Positions 25,757-34,838 are shown, counted from the first letter of the stretch. The stretch: DNA of 64,000 bases from Burkholderiales bacterium (GCA_016703325.1 JADJCH010000004.1:1-64000), one strand, 5' to 3'. Made by a program: numbers and translations. Notes: generated by a model not told the origin, from the sequence alone.

Positions 25757-27301
25757 CTATGCCTCGGAGCGTTGAGCCGGACCCGAAAGGGTCGCCCCAC
25801 CACAGTGGGCCACCGGCAGGCGCAGCACTGCGCGCAGGCCGTGAGGCTGCAGCGACTCCAGTCGGGCGGAGCCCCCATGCCGTTGGGCAATCTCCTGAAC
25901 GATCGCCAGGCCCAGCCCGCAGCCGTTGCCGTCGTTGGCCACGCGCACGAAGCGGTCGAACACCTGCTGGTGCAGCTCGGGTGGCAGGCCCGGGCCGTTG
26001 TCATCCACGTCCACTTCGGCCCAGGCGGGTGCGTGGGCCGGCGCCGGCAGCAGGCGCACTCGCAGCGTCACCACCGCGTCGCGGCCGGCGTAGCGGATGG
26101 CGTTGTCGATCAGGTTGACCAGCGCCTCGCGGATCAGCAGCGCGTTGCCTTCCACACCCACGGGAGTGGCGGCCTCCTGTTCGCCATCTTCGTCCAGCCC
26201 CAGGTCCACGCCCTGCGCCAGCGCCCGTGGTACCTGCTCGGCGGTGAGCTCCTGCACCAGGCGGCGCAGGTCGAAGTGGCTGCGCCCCTGAGCTGCGGCG
26301 GACTCGGGTTCCGCCCGCGCCAGCGTCAGCAGCTGGGTGATCAGGTGGGCGCTGCGGGTGGCGCTCTGCGCCACGCGCTCCAGCCGGGCACGCAGCGCCG
26401 GGTCCGTGGCCTCGCGCAGCGCCAGCTCGGCCTGGCCCTTCAGGCCGGCCAGCGGGGTGCGCAGCTGGTGCGCGGCATCGCTGATGAAGCGGCGCTGCTT
26501 GACCACGTTCTCGTGCACCGCCGCCAGCAGCGTATTGAGTGCGGCGGCCAGGTCGCGCACCTCGCTGGGGGCGGAGCGCAGCTCGATCGGCGCCAGGTCG
26601 TTGGGTGCACGCCCGCTCACCGCCTCGCGCAGCCGGGCCAGCGGCGCCAGCCCGGTGCGGATGCCCACCCACACCAGCGCCGACATGGCCAGCACCAGCA
26701 GGGACAGAGGCAGCACCGTGTCCGCCAGGATCTGCCGCGCCAGCAGGGCCTGGCTGATGCGGCTGCGCGCCACCTGCACCAGCATGGTCTGCGGCTGGTC
26801 CGGCTCGCCCCAGGGCAGCTGGATGGCGGCCACCCGCACGGCCGTCTCGCCCTCCCCGGTGGACAGCCGGGCGTCGTAGAACACCGGGTTGCCGTCGATC
26901 GGCAGAGGCAGGCCGGCGGGCGGCAGCGGCAGCTTCAGGTTGCCGAGGATGAACTGCCCCGGCGGCGTGCTGACCATGTAGTAGACCCGGTCGTCCGGGT
27001 CGGCTTCCAGGATGTCCTTGGCCGCGCGCGGAAAGTCCACCAGCAGGCCACTGCCGGCGGGTTTGACCTGGCGCGCCAGCGCCCGGGAGGCGATGTAGAG
27101 GCTGCGGTCGTCCGCCCGCTGGGCGTAACGCAGCGCCACGTGGTACGTGACGAAGGCGCCCGCCAGCCACAGCACCAGCTGCGGCAGCAGCAGCCAGACC
27201 AGCAGGTGGCGCTGCAGCGAGCCGCCCACCGGCGCCACCACCGGCAGCCGGTGCAGCCAGCGGTGCAGCCGGTGTCGGCGGGGATCGGCCGGAGATGTCA
27301 T
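25757..27301 (-). CDS. Sensor histidine kinase, TctE/QseC type
   Basis: 514 residues. Helix 1 lies near 32-52 and helix 2 near 196-215. The periplasmic region between them resembles the 2CSK sensor domain of TctE-type kinases (RALARQVKPAGSG to QTMLVQVA). The HAMP segment is followed by the H box FISDAAHQLRTPLAGL with His278. N and G boxes are ALVNLIDNAIRYA, DNGPGLP and GNGCGLGLAIVQE. It starts 19 bases after the response regulator, so they form a pair. TctE homologues sense tricarboxylates; the ligand here is unknown. Confidence 0.9.
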   Translation of the reverse strand: MTSPADPRRHRLHRWLHRLPVVAPVGGSLQRHLLVWLLLPQLVLWLAGAFVTYHVALRYAQRADDRSLYIASRALARQVKPAGSGLLVDFPRAAKDILEADPDDRVYYMVSTPPGQFILGNLKLPLPPAGLPLPIDGNPVFYDARLSTGEGETAVRVAAIQLPWGEPDQPQTMLVQVARSRISQALLARQILADTVLPLSLLVLAMSALVWVGIRTGLAPLARLREAVSGRAPNDLAPIELRSAPSEVRDLAAALNTLLAAVHENVVKQRRFISDAAHQLRTPLAGLKGQAELALREATDPALRARLERVAQSATRSAHLITQLLTLARAEPESAAAQGRSHFDLRRLVQELTAEQVPRALAQGVDLGLDEDGEQEAATPVGVEGNALLIREALVNLIDNAIRYAGRDAVVTLRVRLLPAPAHAPAWAEVDVDDNGPGLPPELHQQVFDRFVRVANDGNGCGLGLAIVQEIAQRHGGSARLESLQPHGLRAVLRLPVAHCGGATLSGPAQRSEA

Positions 27302-27320
27302 GCGCGGCCCGCTGAGGGCG

Positions 27321-28022
27321 CTAACCCTGCGCTTCGAGCAGGTAACCCAGCCCGCGCACGGTGCGGATGTTGACGCCGCCGCCTTCCAGCTTGCGGCGCA
27401 GGCGGTGGATGTAGACCTCCAGCGAGCTGGGGCCGCCGCTTTCGGACACCTCGGTGGACCAGGCCTGGGCGATCTGCTCCTTGCCGATCACCTTGCCCTG
27501 CTGGCTGAGCAGCAGGTCCAGCAGCAGCCACTCGCGCGGCGACAGGTCCACCGGCTGGCCGGCCACCGTCAGGCGGTGCGCCGGGCGGTCGAACTGGATC
27601 TGCCCCAGCGACATCGCTTCGGCCTCCGCGGCCGATGCTGCGCCGCCGGGCCGCCCGGGTGACTGCGCGCGGCGCAGCACCGCGCGGATGCGCGCCTCCA
27701 GCTCCGGGAAGTCGATCGGTTTGGTGAGGTAGTCGTCCGCCCCGGCGTTGAGGCCGGCCACCCGGTCCTCCAGCCCGTCCAGTGCGGTCAGGATCAGCAG
27801 CGGCATCCAGGGCCGCAGGCTGCGCACCCGCTTGAGCACCGTGAGGCCATCGACCATCGGCAGCCCGATGTCGATCAGCCCCACGTCCCAGTCCTGCCTG
27901 GTCAGCAGGTACTCGGCCACCGCGCCGTTGGGTGCCACCTCCACTTCGAAGCCGATGGCCTGCAGGCTGGCCGACAGCGCGTCGGCCAGGATGGCATCGT
28001 CCTCGGCGAGCAGGGCGCGCAT
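27321..28022 (-). CDS. OmpR/TctD-type response regulator
   Basis: 233 residues. The receiver domain has acidic residues AEDDA, phospho-acceptor Asp51 (LIDIGLPMVDG), the Thr in LILTALD, and the Lys in YLTKPIDFPEL. The C-terminal winged helix includes LSPREWLLLDLLLSQQG and ends VNIRTVRGLGYLLEAQG. It is the partner of the kinase gene downstream. No citrate transporter (TctCBA) is next to it, so its target is unclear. Confidence 0.92.
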   Translation of the reverse strand: MRALLAEDDAILADALSASLQAIGFEVEVAPNGAVAEYLLTRQDWDVGLIDIGLPMVDGLTVLKRVRSLRPWMPLLILTALDGLEDRVAGLNAGADDYLTKPIDFPELEARIRAVLRRAQSPGRPGGAASAAEAEAMSLGQIQFDRPAHRLTVAGQPVDLSPREWLLLDLLLSQQGKVIGKEQIAQAWSTEVSESGGPSSLEVYIHRLRRKLEGGGVNIRTVRGLGYLLEAQG

Positions 28023-28088
28023 CGCAGCGAAGCTGGGCCGGGTGGCGGTGGAGGTGGTGGGGGTCGCGGAAGCGGTGCTGCGGCCGAC

Positions 28089-28877
28089 TTACTCGGGCAA
28101 CTGCCCCACGGCCACCTGGCTGTAGCCGCCGTCCACGTACATGATCTCGGCGGTGATGCCGCTGGCCAGGTCGGACATCATGAAAGCGGCGGCATTGCCC
28201 ACGTCCTCTATCGTCACGTTGCGGCGCAGCGGGGCGTTGGCGGCAAAGCCGTCCAGCAGCTTGCCGAAGCCCTTGATGCCGCTGGCCGCCAGCGTCTTGA
28301 TCGGGCCGGCGGAGATGCCGTTGACGCGATGGCCCTTGGGGCCCAGGTTGGCCGCCAGGTAACGCACGCTGGCTTCCAGCGAGGCCTTGGCCAGGCCCAT
28401 GGTGTTGTAGGCCGGCACCGCGCGCACCGCGCCCAGGTACGACAGCGTCAGCAGTGCCGCGTTGGGCCGCATCGTGGCCAGGCCGGCCTTGGCCATGGCC
28501 GGAAAGCTGTAGGCGGAGATGTCGTGGGCAATGCGGAAACCCTCGCGCGACAGGCCGTCCAGGAACTCGCCGGCGATCGCCTCGCGCGGGGCGAAGCCGA
28601 TCGAGTGCACAAAGCCGTCGTGCCCTTCGGGCCAGGCTTCCTTCATCTGCGCGAACAGGCGCTCGATCTGGGCGTCGTCGCCGACATCGCAGTCGAAGGT
28701 CAGCGTGGAGCCGAACTCGGCGGCGTACTCGGTGCAGCGGTCCTTGAAGCGCTCGCCGACGTAGCTGAACGCCAGTTCGGCCCCCTCACGATGGCAGGCC
28801 TTGGCGATGCCGTAGGCGATCGAACGTTGGTTGAGCAGGCCCGTGATCAACAGGCGCTTGCCGGCGAGAAATCCCAT
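28089..28877 (-). CDS. fabI: Enoyl-[acyl-carrier-protein] reductase (NADH)
   Basis: 262 residues, the usual length. The N terminus GKRLLITGLLNQRSIAYGIA carries the FabI-type nucleotide-binding motif. Other FabI features are HSIGFAPREAI, LLTLSYLGAVRAVPAYNTMGLAKASLEA with active-site Tyr and Lys, and SAGPIKTLAASGI. It reduces enoyl-ACP in the last step of each fatty acid elongation cycle. GGAGACTCC precedes the start. Confidence 0.95.
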   Translation of the reverse strand: MGFLAGKRLLITGLLNQRSIAYGIAKACHREGAELAFSYVGERFKDRCTEYAAEFGSTLTFDCDVGDDAQIERLFAQMKEAWPEGHDGFVHSIGFAPREAIAGEFLDGLSREGFRIAHDISAYSFPAMAKAGLATMRPNAALLTLSYLGAVRAVPAYNTMGLAKASLEASVRYLAANLGPKGHRVNGISAGPIKTLAASGIKGFGKLLDGFAANAPLRRNVTIEDVGNAAAFMMSDLASGITAEIMYVDGGYSQVAVGQLPE

Positions 28878-28961
28878 GGAGTCTCCGTGCGGGGTGCGTC
28901 AGAAAGGCGCGGATTTTCGCACGCGCCCGGCTTTGACCGGTCGCGGGCCGGCGGCGGGCGG

Positions 28962-29557
28962 TCAGCCGCCGAAGAAGTAGCGCTTCAGCCCGGCCAGGAT
29001 CATCTCGGTGGCGATGGCCATCAGCACCAGGCCCATCAGCTTCTCGATGGCCGAGATCATCGACGGCCCCAGCCAGCGCCGCAGCCGGTCGGCCGACAGC
29101 AGCACGATGCCGCAGACCCCCATCGCGGCGCTCACCGCGCCCACCCATTCCAGCAGCCGCCCGGCTGGCGCGAGGCCAGCAGCAGCACCGTGGCCATTGC
29201 GGAAGGGCCGGCCAGCAGCGGCACCGCCAGCGGAAAGATGAAGGGCTCCCGAGCGCTGTCGGTGGGGTACATGCCGTCGCCGCCGACAAACACCATCTTC
29301 ATCGCGATCACCAGCAGGATCACCCCGCCGGCCACCTCCAGCGAACGTTCGCTCAGGCGCATCAGGTCCAGGAAACCCTGGCCGCCCACCATGAAGGCCA
29401 TCAGCACCGCAAAGGCGATCGCCACCTCCCGCAGCGCCACCCGGTTGCGCCGCTGCGGCTCCACCCCGCCGAGCACCGAGATGAAGATCGGCAGGCTGCC
29501 AAACGGGTCCAGCACCAGCAGCAGCAGGACAAAGGCGGAGAGAAAGCTGTGGTCCAT
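28962..29557 (-). pseudogene. marC: MarC-family membrane protein, interrupted by one frameshift
   Basis: The first frame (29557 to 29132) gives MDHSFLSAFVLLLLVLDPFG and runs to VLLLASRQPGG, then ends in a non-homologous tail. A second frame resumes with RLLEWVGAVSAAMG and ends KRYFFGG at 28962. Adding one base to the three-C run at 29160-29162 (plus strand) would join them into a protein of about 198 residues, the normal MarC length with six helices. This is either a sequencing error in a G/C run or a true mutation. MarC proteins are inner-membrane proteins of unclear function. It lies downstream of benE on the same strand. Confidence 0.8.
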
Positions 29558-29605
29558 CGGTCGGGCAGCCCGTCGGGTTGCGATGGCTGCGTGGCTGTGA
29601 CTTGA

Positions 29606-30832
29606 TCAGGCAGTGTCGGCGAAGTCTTTCCGTTCCTGCAACCAGGAGACCAGCAGCCCGGTTGCCAGCCCCCAGAACGCGGAGCCGATGTTCCAGATGG
29701 CCAGGTCTGCGACCGTCACCAGGAAGGCCACCAGCGCACCGAATGAGAAGCGGTCCTTGAACGCCGTAATGAAGGCGGTCTGCAGCACGCGCAGCATGGC
29801 CAGCCCGGCCAGCGCCATGATGAAGGCCTTGGGTGTGTTCAGCATCAGCCGCGTGAAGGCGGGCGACAGCAGCCCGAACAGGACACCCAGCAGACCAAAA
29901 CAGATCCCGGCCGTGTACTGGCGCTCGCGTTCACCGGAAGAGGTGAGGATGGCATTCGTCGGTCCGGTCAGGCAGGTGCAGACGCTGCCGACAGAGGCAC
30001 TGGCGAGGGTGCCGATGCCGCAGGCGACGGTGATGGCATCGATCGGCGGATCGTGCCGCGCGGCCTTCAAGACCGCAAAGCCCTGGCCGTTCTGGACCAC
30101 CAGCACGGTAATGGACAGCGGCACGACCAACTCCAGCATCGCAGCGACCGACCAGGCGGGTGCTTGCACCACAGGGCGGGCCCACTCGATGGCGGACAGG
30201 CTGGAGCCGTCCAGGCGGCCCAGCAAGGCGATCGCCAGCGCGCCGGTCAGCAAGGCGCCGATGAGCGGGGGCACGCGTCGGCCCAGGGCGGGCAGGGCGC
30301 TCAGGGTGAGCCAGACCAGCACCATCGGTGCGGCGATGGCCGCGTCCGCATGCAGCGCGCGCACCAGGTCAACGCCAAAGCGCAGGAACACACCCGCCAC
30401 CATGCCCATGACGATGGGCATGGGCACCGCCTGCATCGCCCGCTTGACCCAGCCGGTGGCGCCCAGCAAGAGCATCAGCGCGCCGGTGGCAACGTAGGCG
30501 CCCACCACCTCCTCAAAACGCAGGTGTGTCAGCGCCGGGCCCACGAGGACGGTGCCCGGGATGGTCCAGGCAAAGCCCAACGGCTCGCGGTACAGCCAGC
30601 AGAACAGGAGGCTGATGAGCCCGTTGATGCAGAAGACGCCAAAGATCCAGGAGGCGAGTTCGGCCTCGGACAGGCCGCCGCCCGAGCCGACCGACAGGAT
30701 GATGGCCACCGGTGCGGTGGCCGAGAAGACCCAGCCGACGAAGCCGTTGGCCGCATGGCGGGGCCCCAGATCCGCCAGCACCTCCCGCAGGGAAGGCGGA
30801 GGCCGGTGCGGTCGTTCGAGATGGGAAAACAT
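29606..30832 (-). CDS. benE: Benzoate/H+ symporter BenE
   Basis: 408 residues with about 12 hydrophobic segments, the normal BenE length. Recognisable stretches are NGFVGWVFSATAPVAIIL, GFAWTIPGTVLVGPAL, VVPLSITVLVVQNGQGFAVL and TLASASVGSVCTCLTGPTNA. The protein imports benzoate with protons. It is 55 bases downstream of the sigma-54 activator on the same strand, so it is probably cotranscribed with the regulator and not with the ben catabolic genes, which run the other way. Confidence 0.9.
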   Translation of the reverse strand: MFSHLERPHRPPPSLREVLADLGPRHAANGFVGWVFSATAPVAIILSVGSGGGLSEAELASWIFGVFCINGLISLLFCWLYREPLGFAWTIPGTVLVGPALTHLRFEEVVGAYVATGALMLLLGATGWVKRAMQAVPMPIVMGMVAGVFLRFGVDLVRALHADAAIAAPMVLVWLTLSALPALGRRVPPLIGALLTGALAIALLGRLDGSSLSAIEWARPVVQAPAWSVAAMLELVVPLSITVLVVQNGQGFAVLKAARHDPPIDAITVACGIGTLASASVGSVCTCLTGPTNAILTSSGERERQYTAGICFGLLGVLFGLLSPAFTRLMLNTPKAFIMALAGLAMLRVLQTAFITAFKDRFSFGALVAFLVTVADLAIWNIGSAFWGLATGLLVSWLQERKDFADTA

Positions 30833-30887
30833 CGGGCATGAAAGGACGGGTGGGTGACAGGGCGCCAGGACAGGCAGCGGGGACAGG

Positions 30888-32726
30888 TCATTCGCCTTGT
30901 TGCGAGATGCCGCGACTCTTCAGGCGGTACACCATCTGTGGCCGAGTGATGCCGAGCAGGCGTGCCGCGGCGGCCACGTTGCCGCTCGCGCGCTCGAGCG
31001 CCTTGCGCAGCAGCAGGGTTTCCACATCGTCGAGCGAGGCACCTGCGCCGCCCTCATCGCTGCCCTGCAGAAGCGCAGTGACCGTGCGCGACACCCGCGC
31101 GACCTCGCCGTCTTCGACGGGTCTTTCGGCATTGAGCAGCTTTGTGGCATCCGCTTTGATCAACGCTCCCTCCCGGCCGATCGAGTACTGCTGATCGTTG
31201 AACTGCTCGCCGCTGGTGAACAACTGGGGGGCGTCGATGACCGAGTTGCCGTCGGCAAGAATGACGCCGCGCTCGACCACGTTCTCCAGCTCCCGGATGT
31301 TCCCCGGCCAGGCATAGGACATCACCGCATCGACCGCGCGTTGCGAGAAGCCGGTGATGCGTCTGCCGTGCAGCCGGTTGTACTTGGTCAGGAAGTGCAT
31401 CAGCAGCAGGGGGATGTCCTCGCGGCGCTCGCGCAGCGGCACGATGCGGATCGGAAACACATTCAGGCGAAAGAACAGGTCTTCCCGGAACCGACCCGCG
31501 GCGGCCTCTTCGCGCAGATCCACGTTGGTGGCGGCAATCACGCGCACATCCACGCGGCGAGTCTGCGAGTCACCCAATCGCTCGATTTCGCCTTCCTGCA
31601 AGACCCTCAGCAGGTTGCCCTGCGCGTTGAGCGACAGCGTCCCGATTTCATCGAGGAACAGCGTGCCCCCATCGGCTCGCTCGAATCGGCCGGCCCGGCT
31701 GTGTGTGGCGCCGGTGTAGGCGCCGCGCTCGGCGCCAAACAGTTCCGACTCGATCAGGTGCTCGGGGATCGCTGCGCAGTTCACAGCGATGAAGGGCTTC
31801 TGACTGCGCGCACTCTGCCGATGCAGCATGCGCGCAAAGACTTCCTTGCCGACACCGCTTTCGCCGAGGAAGAGCACCGTCGCGTTGGTGGGTGCCACCC
31901 GCTGCACCATGTGCGCAACGGAGTTGAAGCCCGGCGAGATTCCCACGGGTTGGCTCGGGTCGGTGCCGGCATCCGCCAGAGGCAAGTTGACGCCATGGCT
32001 GGATGGCTCGTGCGATGAAAGAGGCACGCTGCGCAGCGCGGCAGGCAGAAGGTATTGCAGGTCGTGCGCGCCCTCTTCACCCCACAGATCGGCCGGCATT
32101 CCCACGATGCGGCAAACGGGTTGACCCATCGACTGGCACTCCACCTCCCGGTACAGGATCTGCCGGCCCATGAACTCCGTCGAGAACCCCGAGGCATAAC
32201 CCACCTGCATCCAGCAGGAAGGCTCCGTACCGACCGGGAAGTGCCTTACGTGCTCCTCATCCTCAACCTGATGAGACCAGATGAACTCACCGAAGTGTTC
32301 GCCCTTGTCGATGTCGAAGTCCAGCCGCACCAGCTCGGACAGGCCGATGCCCTCCAGGCAATGCATCTGGGGGCCGGTGACGAACATCTCCCTGAGCGAG
32401 TTCTTGGCCCGCACACGGCGGGCCATCTGGGCGTCGAACACGCCGGACTCGTAGCCCATGCGCGTCATCAGCCCACGCGTCACGTCCATCCCCAGCAACT
32501 CGATCATCTCGCGGCGCAGCGAGCCCAGCGCCCTGGCGTGGACCAGCAGCATGCGCTGATCGTCCAGCCAGATCCGGCCGTCGCTGGTCGAAAAGCGCAG
32601 CCGGCCGATCAGGTCGGCCAGGTCCGGGAAGCGCGCGCGGTCGATCTTCACCTGATTCGGCCCGAGCACCGGTGTGCTGGCGTCGTCGCTCAGGTCACCG
32701 CCGGGCAACGTTCTGGGCTTTTTCAT
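30888..32726 (-). CDS. Sigma-54-dependent aromatic-responsive activator (XylR/DmpR type)
   Basis: 612 residues. The N-terminal XylR_N effector domain (about 30-150) is followed by a V4R domain (about 155-215) with Cys in SCWMQVGYASG and ECQSMGQPVCRIVG. The AAA+ domain has Walker A GESGVGKE at 288-295, GAYTGA at 335-340 and Walker B GGTLFLDEIG. GAYTGA is the Tyr variant of the sigma-54 contact loop GAFTGA. The C-terminal Fis-type helix-turn-helix is GNVAAAARLLGITRPQMVYR. Direct aromatic binding to the N-terminal domain is the family rule. It is divergent from the ben/dmp array and should activate it. GAGGAGG precedes the ATG. Confidence 0.92.
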   Translation of the reverse strand: MKKPRTLPGGDLSDDASTPVLGPNQVKIDRARFPDLADLIGRLRFSTSDGRIWLDDQRMLLVHARALGSLRREMIELLGMDVTRGLMTRMGYESGVFDAQMARRVRAKNSLREMFVTGPQMHCLEGIGLSELVRLDFDIDKGEHFGEFIWSHQVEDEEHVRHFPVGTEPSCWMQVGYASGFSTEFMGRQILYREVECQSMGQPVCRIVGMPADLWGEEGAHDLQYLLPAALRSVPLSSHEPSSHGVNLPLADAGTDPSQPVGISPGFNSVAHMVQRVAPTNATVLFLGESGVGKEVFARMLHRQSARSQKPFIAVNCAAIPEHLIESELFGAERGAYTGATHSRAGRFERADGGTLFLDEIGTLSLNAQGNLLRVLQEGEIERLGDSQTRRVDVRVIAATNVDLREEAAAGRFREDLFFRLNVFPIRIVPLRERREDIPLLLMHFLTKYNRLHGRRITGFSQRAVDAVMSYAWPGNIRELENVVERGVILADGNSVIDAPQLFTSGEQFNDQQYSIGREGALIKADATKLLNAERPVEDGEVARVSRTVTALLQGSDEGGAGASLDDVETLLLRKALERASGNVAAAARLLGITRPQMVYRLKSRGISQQGE

Positions 32727-32934
32727 GCGGCCTCCTCAAGGGGGGGCCTACAGGCACCTGTCATTGTTGGCTGTCTCCATCGTTCTCTTGAACCGTCAGC
32801 ACCGATCTGCCTGCACAAGCCGTGCCACCAGCCGCACAACGGACTTCGCCGGTTGATCCAGGCCGTTCCAGGCCGCCGTGCCTGGCAAGAACGCCCTGAT
32901 CGGAGCGTACCGCCACCGGCGCTGTCGGCAGGAT

Positions 32935-32949
32935 CGATCAATTGATGCA
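32935..32949 (+). promoter_or_regulatory. Upstream activator site 1
   Basis: CGATCAATTGATGCA, built on the palindrome ATCAATTGAT. It closely resembles the TTGATCAATTGATCAA-type sites bound by XylR/DmpR-family activators. It is the exact reverse complement of site 2, with palindrome centres 44 bases apart, about four helical turns. Confidence 0.75.
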
Positions 32950-32977
32950 GCGCCTGCTCGGGCGCTTCACGGTACTT

Positions 32978-32992
32978 TGCATCAATTGATCG
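32978..32992 (-). promoter_or_regulatory. Upstream activator site 2
   Basis: TGCATCAATTGATCG, the perfect mirror of site 1. Its centre lies about 105 bases before the GG of the -24 box, a normal distance for enhancer-binding activators that need DNA looping. Confidence 0.75.
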
Positions 32993-33088
32993 ACAGCGGA
33001 TCGGCGGCTGCATTGCATCGGGCAGGGATTTGCTCGCGAAACCGGGCCTGCCCTCGAAGATGGCCTCGATCGCGGTCAAGGTCATCAG

Positions 33089-33106
33089 TTGGCACGGTGT
33101 GTGCAT
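33089..33106 (+). promoter_or_regulatory. Sigma-54 (-24/-12) promoter for the ben/dmp array
   Basis: TTGGCACGGTGTGTGCAT has the invariant GG and GC separated by exactly ten bases and matches TGGCAC-N5-TTGC except for one T to G change. It faces benA, and a start about 12 bases after the GC would give a leader of roughly 350 bases. Confidence 0.8.
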
Positions 33107-33200
33107 TACTACGCTTGCCGCGATGACGGTGCATGAAAGGCTCGATTCAAGGTGCAGCGACTGCACCACAGCATACGAGCACAAATAGGAGACAACTGCC

Positions 33201-33245
33201 GTGATTCCCTCTTTTTCCCCGCGCGCTCCGCCCCTCCAGGGCTGA
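33201..33245 (+). CDS. Possible 14-residue leader peptide in the benA leader
   Basis: A GTG codon preceded by AGGAG with nine bases between opens a frame MIPSFSPRAPPLQG and stop. It lies downstream of the sigma-54 promoter and more than 200 bases before benA. A good ribosome-binding site is the main support. It might be a regulatory leader, a remnant of a displaced gene start, or chance. Confidence 0.3.
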   Translation: MIPSFSPRAPPLQG

Positions 33246-33466
33246 CGGGCGCATCGGCCGAGTGCCGATCCCCACTTTCAACCTCGCTTGAGGCAATCCC
33301 CAGGCGGCGCATGGCGACCGCCGGGGCGAATGCCGTCTGAACGATTCACCCTCCGTTGTCGGACCGGGGTGTGGGTGACTGCTGTCTGCGCGTTGTCGCG
33401 GACTTCGGTCATCGGATATCGGTTCCCGGTTCGGCACTGACCACTGACCACTGACAGGAGATCCCC

Positions 33467-34837
33467 GTGATCCAACAGCAACAGGACAACTCCACCAGCC
33501 TGACCCGGCTTGGCGAGATGCTCCAGGACGACCCGTCCAGCCATCAGTACCGGCTGGACCGCACGGCCTTCACCGACGAACAGTTGTTCGAGCTGGAGAT
33601 GAAGCACATCTTCGAAGGCAACTGGATCTTCCTGGCGCATGAGAGCCAGATTCCGAACGTCAACGACTACCTGACCCTGCACGTCGGTCGCCAGCCCGTG
33701 GTGCTCACGCGCAGCAAGGACGGCAGGATCAACGCGCTGATGAACACCTGCACGCACCGCGGGGCCACGCTGTGCCGCCACAAGAAGGGCAACAAGAGCA
33801 GCTTCACCTGCCCCTTCCACGGCTGGACCTTCGGCAACGCCGGCAAGCTGATGAAGGTGAAGGACCAGGTGGCCGATGCCGGCTACCCGCCGTCGTTCAA
33901 CGTCGATGGCAGCCACGACCTGGTCAAGCTCGGTGCCTTCGACAGCTACCGCGGTTTCCTGTTCGGCAGCGTCAATCCGGACGTCCAGCCGCTGACCGAG
34001 TACCTGGGTGAGGCCACCAAGATCATCGACATGATCGTCGACCAGGCCCCCGAGGGCGTCGAGGTGCTGCGCGGCTCGTCCACCTACGTCTACGACGGCA
34101 ACTGGAAGTTGCAGGCCGAGAACGGTGCCGACGGCTACCACGTCACCGCCACCCACTGGAACTACGCCGCCACGCAGCAGCACCGCCGCGAAGCCGGCAA
34201 GGACGACATCAAGGCCATGAGCGCCGGCGGCTGGGCCAAGAAGGGTGGCGGCTCCTACGGCTTCAAGAACGGGCACATCCTGCTGTGGACCAACTGGGAC
34301 AACCCCGAGGACCGGCCGCAGTGGAACAAGCGCGAGGAGTGGACGGCCCAGTTCGGCAAGGACAAGGCCGACTGGATGCTCGAGAAGTCGCGCAACCTGT
34401 GCCTGTACCCGAACGTCTATTTCATGGACCAGTTCAGCTCGCAGATCCGCGTGTTCCGGCCGATCTCGGTCAACCGCACCGAAGTGACCATCTACTGCAT
34501 GGCACCCAAGGGCGAGCCCACCGAGGCCCGTGCACGCCGCCTGCGCCAGTACGAGGACTTCTTCAACGCCACCGGCATGGCCACCCCCGACGACCTGGAA
34601 GAGTTCCGGGCCTGCCAGGAAGGCTACGCGGCCCGCTCGGTGCGCTGGAACGAGATGAACCGCGGCGCCACGCACTGGATCAAGGGGCCGGACGAGGCCG
34701 CCGACAAGATCGGCCTCAAGCCCGAGATCAGCGGCGTCAAGACCGAAGACGAAGGCCTGTATGTCGCCCAGCACCAGTACTGGCTGGAGCAGATGCGCAA
34801 GGCCGTCGCCGCCGAACAAGCCCATGCAGGAGCCTGA
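33467..34837 (+). CDS. benA: Benzoate 1,2-dioxygenase, large (alpha) subunit
   Basis: 456 residues, GTG start after AGGAG. The Rieske [2Fe-2S] motif is CTHRGATLC with Cys95 and His97, then TCPFHGW with Cys115 and His118. The mononuclear iron site is ENGADGYHVTATHWNY, with His225 and His230 and bridging Asp222. A HKKGNKSSFTCPFHGW loop and the overall length fit BenA/XylX. With BenB it dihydroxylates benzoate to the 1,2-cis-diol carboxylate using electrons from BenC. First gene of the catabolic array. A related substituted-benzoate specificity cannot be excluded. Confidence 0.92.
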   Translation: MIQQQQDNSTSLTRLGEMLQDDPSSHQYRLDRTAFTDEQLFELEMKHIFEGNWIFLAHESQIPNVNDYLTLHVGRQPVVLTRSKDGRINALMNTCTHRGATLCRHKKGNKSSFTCPFHGWTFGNAGKLMKVKDQVADAGYPPSFNVDGSHDLVKLGAFDSYRGFLFGSVNPDVQPLTEYLGEATKIIDMIVDQAPEGVEVLRGSSTYVYDGNWKLQAENGADGYHVTATHWNYAATQQHRREAGKDDIKAMSAGGWAKKGGGSYGFKNGHILLWTNWDNPEDRPQWNKREEWTAQFGKDKADWMLEKSRNLCLYPNVYFMDQFSSQIRVFRPISVNRTEVTIYCMAPKGEPTEARARRLRQYEDFFNATGMATPDDLEEFRACQEGYAARSVRWNEMNRGATHWIKGPDEAADKIGLKPEISGVKTEDEGLYVAQHQYWLEQMRKAVAAEQAHAGA

Positions 34838-34838
34838 G

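Larger units (their letters stand above)
32727..33466. other. Divergent control region between the activator gene and benA
   Basis: This 740-base gap carries no long gene. It contains two palindromic activator-like sites (32935-32992), a -24/-12 promoter (33089-33106), a possible 14-codon leader frame (33201-33245) and three tandem copies of ACTGAC(C) just before benA. No clear -35/-10 promoter for the activator gene and no convincing IHF site could be picked out by eye. Confidence 0.7.

Noticed and set aside
25378..26004. Minus-strand frame crossing the tRNA gene
   Set aside because: It reads through tRNA-Leu and the kinase 3' end and has no recognisable domain.
33001..33088. IHF site between the activator sites and the sigma-54 promoter
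   Set aside because: Expected by analogy, but no stretch fits the consensus well enough to report.
33278..34825. Long minus-strand frame over benA
   Set aside because: Low-complexity Val/Leu/Gly product with no domain; benA on the other strand has Rieske and iron-site residues.
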